Part shown: piece by piece, positions 13,872-19,058 of the stretch
How positions within the stretch are numbered: position 1 is the stretch's first letter
Layout of the letters: each line of letters opens with the position of its first letter
Source: Bacteroidales bacterium
Lineage (GTDB): Bacteria; Bacteroidota; Bacteroidia; Bacteroidales; F082
Reading direction: 5' to 3'
Assembly (NCBI GenBank): GCA_029983675.1
Contig: JASBYY010000051.1
Location: 1 to 19,058 of the forward strand
DNA: 19,058 nucleotides
Notes under the pieces: model-generated
Database searches by the model: none
What the model was told of the DNA's origin: nothing
Seen by the model: only the letters and a program-made list of their open reading frames with translations
Made by a program: the position numbers and the translations under genes

Positions 13872-16800
13872 ATGAAAGGGCAGTTGGTCTTTATCGATGC
13901 GGAAATTTCGTTCACCGAAAAGAAAATCCTTGATCTCGGTGCGGTGAAAGACGATGGAACCGTGTTCCACTCGCCAAGAAAAGAGGATTTCTTTCATTTT
14001 ATCGCTGATTCCGGCTGCATTTGCGGTCATAACATCATTCACCACGACCTCAAGTATTTGGAAAACGGTTCTCTCTCGTTGTCAAAGCGCTGCCTTATCG
14101 ATACCTTGTATTTGTCGCCTTTGTTGTTCCCCAAGAAGCCTTATCATGCTTTGCTGAAAGACGACAAGCTGCAAGTGGACGAGTGCAACAATCCGGTGAA
14201 CGACTGCAAGAAAGCGATGATGCTTTTCCAAGATGAGGTTGAGGCTTTCAAGCAACTTACACCCCCTTTCCAATGGATTTATTACAACCTTTTGTGCCGT
14301 GAAGAGGAATTTAAGGGGTTCTTTGATTTTGTCGGATTCTGTCATCCGCTTCCCGAAATCAGCGAGCTGATCAAGCAAGCATGTAAGGGGCTATTCTGTG
14401 AAAAAGCCGACATTCAAATGCTTGTCAAGCATTATCCTGTAGAGTTGGCTTATTCCTTGGCTTTGATTTCGGCGGGCGACCGTCATTCAATAACTCCGTT
14501 TTGGCTGATGAAAAATTATCCCAAGATTGAAAATGTCATCCATTTCCTTCAAAACACGCCATGCGTTGAGATGTGCCCCTACTGCAAGTCGCATTTCAAC
14601 ATTCACGATGGACTGAAACGTTATTTCGGATACGAACGGTTTCGCGTTTTTGAAGGAGAATCGTTGCAAGAGCAAGCGGTGCAAGCAGCTGTTGACGGCG
14701 ATTCGATGTTGGTCATTTTCCCCACGGGCGGTGGCAAGTCCTTGACCTTTCAGCTACCCGCGCTGATGGCGGGTCAAAATGCGCACGGGCTGACGGTGGT
14801 CATCTCGCCACTACAGTCGCTGATGAAAGACCAAGTCGATAACCTTTTTCAAAAAGGCATCACGGAAGCCGTGACCATCAACGGCCTGCTTGATCCCATT
14901 ACACGCGCCGATGCCGTCAACCGCGTCCAAAACGGCTCCGCATCCCTGTTGTATATCGCACCCGAAATGCTCCGGTCGAAGACCCTTGAGAAAATCTTGC
15001 TCTCGCGCAACGTGGTGCGTTTTGTGATTGACGAAGCACATTGCTTTTCGGCTTGGGGGCAGGACTTCCGTGTTGACTATCTGTATATTGCCGACTTCAT
15101 CCGTGCACTCCAGGAAAAGAAGCATCAAAAAGAACCCATCCCTGTGTCTTGTTTCACGGCAACGGCCAAACCTAAAGTCATCACGGACATTTACGATTAT
15201 TTCAAGTCGAAGCTGAATTTGGACATGAAGCTGTTTGCCACTTCTTCCACGCGAAAGAACTTGCAATACATCGTGCAATATGTCGAAACCGACGAAGAAA
15301 AATACAACCTGTTGCGCAATCTGATCTCCACCCATGATTGCCCGACCATTGTTTACGTGTCAAGGACACGCCGCTCTGTTCAACTTGCCGAAAAATTGAC
15401 TGGCGATGGCTATCCCGCACGGCCTTTCAACGGCAAGATGGAAGCCAACGAAAAAATCAAAAACCAGAATGACTTCATAGACGACAAGGTTCGGATTATT
15501 GTCGCTACCTCCGCCTTCGGGATGGGTGTCGACAAGTCGAATATCGGCTTGGTAGTTCATTACGACATCTCCGATTCACTGGAAAACTATGTGCAGGAAG
15601 CCGGTCGCGCCGGTCGTGACCCGAACTCACAGGCCAAATGCTACATCCTGTACAATGAAAGCGACTTGGACAAACACTTCATCCTTTTGAATCAGACCAA
15701 GCTGAGCATGGGCGAAATCCAGCAGGTGTGGAAAGCCATCAAAGACCTGACAAAACGCCGACCCAGCGTGTGCTGCTCGGCTTTGGAAATTGCTCGTCAA
15801 GCCGGTTGGGATGATTCGGTAAGCGAGATGGAGACCCGAGTGAAGACGGCTATTGCCGCTTTGGAAACGGCCGGCTATGTGAAACGGGGCGATAATGTTC
15901 CTCATGTGTATGCCACCAGTATCCGCGTGAAAGACATGAATGAAGCACTTGAACGCCTGATCCATTCGCATCTTTTTGAAGAACAAGAAAGACGTAACGC
16001 GGTACGAATCATCAAGTCGTTGATCTCAAGCCGCAGCATTGCTACGGCTACCGATAGTGATGCCGAATCGAGGGTGGACTATCTCGCCGACATCCTTGGC
16101 CTTTCGAAAGAAGACGTGATCAATGCGGTAAATGCCATGCGGCAAGAAGGAATTCTCGCTGATGAACAAGACTTGTCGGCTTTCATTTTGGAATCGGACA
16201 CGCAACATAAGTCGAAGTTGACTTTGGATAAATTTGCACAATTGGAGACTTTCCTGCTGTCGGTTGTCCCGGAAAACCCAACGGAAATGAACATGAAAGA
16301 GTTGAACGAGAAAGCTTTAAGCAAAGGTATCTCAGGATCTACCGTCAAGAATATCAAGACGATACTGTATTTCTTGAAACTTAAAAACTATCTCTTTCAG
16401 GAAAGAGGAAACCAAACGGACAGCATCATTATGGCAGCTCGTTTCGAAATGGACAAGATTCGCGACAAGGTGTCGAAAAGGCTCGATTTGTGCCATTTTA
16501 TCATCAGCTTCCTTTATGACAAGGCCGAGAAACAACTGTCGGATGCCGAAGAGAAACCGGTTACGTTTTCACTTTTGGGCTTGCAAAAGGCTTATCAATC
16601 GCAACTTACCTTTGATTTCGACGGCAAAGGCACCTCCTTGACTGATGTGGAAGAATCTTTGCTTTATCTTTCGAAAATCGGCGCGATGAAGTTAGAGGGC
16701 GGTTTCATGGTTTTGTACAATGCCATGGAAATCAAGCGCGTTGCCGACAACAAGATGAGGTATAAAAACGACAACTACCAATTGTTGAATGAATTTTACA

Positions 16801-18668
16801 AGCAGAAGGTGCGTCAAATTCACATCGTGGGTGAATATGCAAAACTCATGGTAAAGAACTATGCCGCCGCATTGGGATTCGTGCATGATTATTTCAGTAT
16901 GGATTTCAAGAAGTTCATTTCCAAGTATTTTGAGGGAGAAAGGCTCATTGAAATCGACAAAAACATCTCTCCCGAGAAATACAAACAGATTTTTGGCGAG
17001 CTGTCGCCGATTCAGTTGAAAATCATCAACGACAAAGAATCAAAATACATCGTGGCGGCGGCGGGACCCGGAAGCGGCAAAACCAAAGTTCTGGTACACA
17101 AATTAGCTTCCCTGCTGCTCATGGAAGACGTGAAGCACGAGCAGTTGCTCATGCTGACTTTCTCGCGTGCTGCGGCTACTGAGTTCAAGAAACGTCTTCT
17201 CGCCCTCATCGGCAATGCGGCTCATTTCGTCGAAATCAAGACCTTTCATTCCTACTGCTTCGACCTGATGGGGAAAATCGGCAATTTGGAAGACTCGAAA
17301 GACGTGGTACGAAAGGCCGCCGAGATGATCAAGAACGGTGAAGTGGAAAACGGGAAAATCGCCAAGGCAGTGCTGGTCATCGATGAGGCACAAGATATGA
17401 ATGAAGATGAGTTCTCTCTCGTGAAAGCCCTGATGGAACGGAACGAAGACATGCGTGTCATTGCCGTGGGCGATGATGACCAGAACATCTACGAATGGCG
17501 CGACTCCAACTCCGATTATTTCCACTCTTTGATTTCCGACCATGGAGCCGCGTTTTATGAAATGGTGGACAATTACAGGAGCGAAAGCCGCATTGTGGAT
17601 TTCGCCAATGCCTTTGTCGGAAAAATCCATAAACGCATGAAATCGACACCCATTAACGCCATCCGCGAAGGTGGCGAAGTGATGTGCTTCGATTATGCAA
17701 GTCCCAACCTTGAAACACCCGTGGTCGAGCACATCAAGAAAACCTACAAGGCAGGGAAGGCTTGCGTTCTGACACAAACCAACGAGGAAGCCCTGCGAGT
17801 ACAAGGTTTGATGGTCAAGGAAGGCATTCGTGCCAAGCTCATACAGTCAACGGATAGTTTCAGTTTCTACAACCTCATGGAGGTCCGCTATTTCCTGAAA
17901 ACGATAGAAACCGGTTCCTCCTCTCCTTTCATCAGCGACACGCTTTGGCAACGGGCGAAGGAAAAGACAATGATGGAATACAAAGATAGCCGCTGCATGG
18001 AAAACGTGCTGAACTTCATGGCTGATTTTGAGCGAATCAACAAAGCTAAATTCAAGTCTGACCTTTGTGAGTTCGTGAAGGAATCACATTATGAGGATTT
18101 TTACGACGATGAGGCGGAAACCGTTTTTGTATCTACCATCCACAAAGCAAAAGGGAGCGAATTCGATACCGTCTATATGTTGCTCAACAAGGCCAATACA
18201 CTCAGCGATGAAGCTTGCCGAAAACTTTATGTCGGCATGACAAGAGCCAGACAATCGCTATTCATCCATACCAACAACAATCTGTTCGCTGACATTGGTT
18301 TGTCCAATTCGGACAGGATGTATGACAGCACAATTTATTCAGAACCTATTGAAGTCACCGTGCAACTTTCACACAAAGACGTAGTACTCGACTGCTTTAA
18401 GGGGAAAAAAGAAAGAAACATCAAGCTCCGCAGCGGCGATCTCTTATTGGTAGATGGTGACGGACTGAAAGCGATGGTAGCAGGACAGGTCTTCCCCGTT
18501 TTGCGCTTTTCCGCCAAGTTCATCAAAGAAAAGCAATTGATGGAAGCCAGAGGCTATGAGGCTATACGCGCTGACATTGCCTATATTGTCGCTTGGAAAG
18601 GAAAGGATGATACTGATGAAACTGCAGTGGTGCTGCCAAATCTATATTTTAGGAGAAAGTTTTCCTGA
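13872..18668 (+). CDS. DEDD exonuclease-like / RecQ helicase / UvrD helicase fusion
   Basis: The 1598-residue chain carries three enzyme modules. Residues 1-120 resemble a DEDD 3'-5' exonuclease: FIDAE (Asp9, Glu11), CGHNIIHHD (Asp59), IDT (Asp77) and NPVND (Asp111). A cysteine cluster C231-x3-C235-x2-C238 may bind zinc. The RecQ SF2 motor spans about 260-620: FPTGGGKS 283-290, VIDEAHCFSAWGQDFR 385-400, FTATA 428-432, QEAGRAGRD 575-583. A helical and winged-helix-like linker runs about 620-1040. The UvrD SF1 motor follows: AGPGSGKT 1064-1071, IDEAQD 1170-1175, GDDDQNIYEWR 1200-1210, STIHKAKG 1421-1428, LYVGMTRAR 1452-1460. Motifs of both motors look intact. The start gives the usual exonuclease opening. 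It is monocistronic here; a role in genome repair or in defence against foreign DNA is inference. Confidence 0.92.
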   Translation: MKGQLVFIDAEISFTEKKILDLGAVKDDGTVFHSPRKEDFFHFIADSGCICGHNIIHHDLKYLENGSLSLSKRCLIDTLYLSPLLFPKKPYHALLKDDKLQVDECNNPVNDCKKAMMLFQDEVEAFKQLTPPFQWIYYNLLCREEEFKGFFDFVGFCHPLPEISELIKQACKGLFCEKADIQMLVKHYPVELAYSLALISAGDRHSITPFWLMKNYPKIENVIHFLQNTPCVEMCPYCKSHFNIHDGLKRYFGYERFRVFEGESLQEQAVQAAVDGDSMLVIFPTGGGKSLTFQLPALMAGQNAHGLTVVISPLQSLMKDQVDNLFQKGITEAVTINGLLDPITRADAVNRVQNGSASLLYIAPEMLRSKTLEKILLSRNVVRFVIDEAHCFSAWGQDFRVDYLYIADFIRALQEKKHQKEPIPVSCFTATAKPKVITDIYDYFKSKLNLDMKLFATSSTRKNLQYIVQYVETDEEKYNLLRNLISTHDCPTIVYVSRTRRSVQLAEKLTGDGYPARPFNGKMEANEKIKNQNDFIDDKVRIIVATSAFGMGVDKSNIGLVVHYDISDSLENYVQEAGRAGRDPNSQAKCYILYNESDLDKHFILLNQTKLSMGEIQQVWKAIKDLTKRRPSVCCSALEIARQAGWDDSVSEMETRVKTAIAALETAGYVKRGDNVPHVYATSIRVKDMNEALERLIHSHLFEEQERRNAVRIIKSLISSRSIATATDSDAESRVDYLADILGLSKEDVINAVNAMRQEGILADEQDLSAFILESDTQHKSKLTLDKFAQLETFLLSVVPENPTEMNMKELNEKALSKGISGSTVKNIKTILYFLKLKNYLFQERGNQTDSIIMAARFEMDKIRDKVSKRLDLCHFIISFLYDKAEKQLSDAEEKPVTFSLLGLQKAYQSQLTFDFDGKGTSLTDVEESLLYLSKIGAMKLEGGFMVLYNAMEIKRVADNKMRYKNDNYQLLNEFYKQKVRQIHIVGEYAKLMVKNYAAALGFVHDYFSMDFKKFISKYFEGERLIEIDKNISPEKYKQIFGELSPIQLKIINDKESKYIVAAAGPGSGKTKVLVHKLASLLLMEDVKHEQLLMLTFSRAAATEFKKRLLALIGNAAHFVEIKTFHSYCFDLMGKIGNLEDSKDVVRKAAEMIKNGEVENGKIAKAVLVIDEAQDMNEDEFSLVKALMERNEDMRVIAVGDDDQNIYEWRDSNSDYFHSLISDHGAAFYEMVDNYRSESRIVDFANAFVGKIHKRMKSTPINAIREGGEVMCFDYASPNLETPVVEHIKKTYKAGKACVLTQTNEEALRVQGLMVKEGIRAKLIQSTDSFSFYNLMEVRYFLKTIETGSSSPFISDTLWQRAKEKTMMEYKDSRCMENVLNFMADFERINKAKFKSDLCEFVKESHYEDFYDDEAETVFVSTIHKAKGSEFDTVYMLLNKANTLSDEACRKLYVGMTRARQSLFIHTNNNLFADIGLSNSDRMYDSTIYSEPIEVTVQLSHKDVVLDCFKGKKERNIKLRSGDLLLVDGDGLKAMVAGQVFPVLRFSAKFIKEKQLMEARGYEAIRADIAYIVAWKGKDDTDETAVVLPNLYFRRKFS

Positions 18669-19058
18669 AAATGAAATGGAGCGGAATCTTGGGATCCTTT
18701 TCATGTAAATCATAGCTCCCTCCACCTCAAATATTGGTGACGAATATCTTTTCAATTAGTTTCATCTTCCGCCTTTCTTAATTTCCGCTCCCAAAAGATA
18801 CATCCTACTCCAACGTTATACTTGATTCATTGACGTTTCGCTTGACATAACCCATCGGATTTCCATTCGGTAGTGTCCCCAATAGTGTGAAATGGATTTG
18901 CAAGGGCAAGGGTAAAAACCATAAGCCTATTTCAAAAGAGACCGACCAAAATTACTTGACTAATAGGTCATTTTGCAGGCTAAGACAGGTGCTGAAGTCT
19001 AATTAGTCGTCCCTTAAAAAACAAATATCTAATTGTAAATCAGTAAAATAAATGCAAA
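18669..19058. other. Non-coding right end of the window
   Basis: I find no gene on either strand in these 390 bases. Two TAGTGT copies lie close together near 18870-18890. The last 60 bases become very AT-rich, and an ATG at 19052-19054 (ATGCAA) lies at the very edge, so a gene or insertion element could begin just outside. No intrinsic terminator for the helicase gene is obvious: a possible GGAGC/GCTCC pair around 18678-18720 has a loop of about 30 bases. Confidence 0.5.

Noticed and set aside
17103..17804. 233-residue open frame on the minus strand inside the UvrD part of the helicase
   Set aside because: It is antisense to conserved UvrD motifs, and its composition is that of a mirrored frame.

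Overview
The window reads as a chromosomal stretch from a Bacteroidota bacterium, most likely of the order Bacteroidales. The -7 motif TATTTTTG or TACTTTTG (the TAnnTTTG class typical of this phylum) sits just upstream of several genes, leaders are A-rich with few Shine-Dalgarno sites, there is a lipoprotein GH2 beta-mannosidase, and MutS2 and the long helicase look like Bacteroidales versions. Species cannot be named from the sequence alone.

Layout, left to right. (1) 67-1660: an ECF sigma factor and, overlapping it by 4 bases, a single-pass membrane protein with a duplicated cytoplasmic domain, probably its anti-sigma factor; an ECF-type promoter candidate lies in front of the pair. (2) 1720-1800: three short direct repeats at exact 33-base spacing, running into the 3' end of the next gene. 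(3) 1748-5063, minus strand: cutC followed by a lipoprotein beta-mannosidase, apparently one operon. (4) 5064-5381: a divergent promoter region. (5) 5382-7775: mutS2. (6) 7776-8223: a non-coding gap with two copies of a palindrome-rich GTCAT...ATGAC element. (7) 8224-9984: aspS. (8) 9995-11873: a strong hairpin, then a two-gene cassette that overlaps by 10 bases, an ABC/OLD-like AAA ATPase and a small protein with a PD-(D/E)XK-type nuclease signature. It is visibly more AT-rich than its neighbours and looks like an acquired module. (9) 11942-13767: phosphofructokinase and a ComB-like 2-phosphosulfolactate phosphatase. (10) 13872-18668: a 1598-residue fusion of a DEDD exonuclease-like domain, a RecQ (SF2) helicase and a UvrD (SF1) helicase. 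(11) 18669-19058: non-coding, possibly the edge of another element.

Most genes are ordinary housekeeping or glycan-use functions. The two places most worth attention are the ATPase/nuclease pair, which has the architecture of a phage-defence system but matches no named system that I can assign with confidence, and the exonuclease-RecQ-UvrD fusion, which puts two opposite-family helicase motors and a nuclease-like domain into one chain. I see no rRNA, tRNA, true CRISPR array, integrase or transposase gene.
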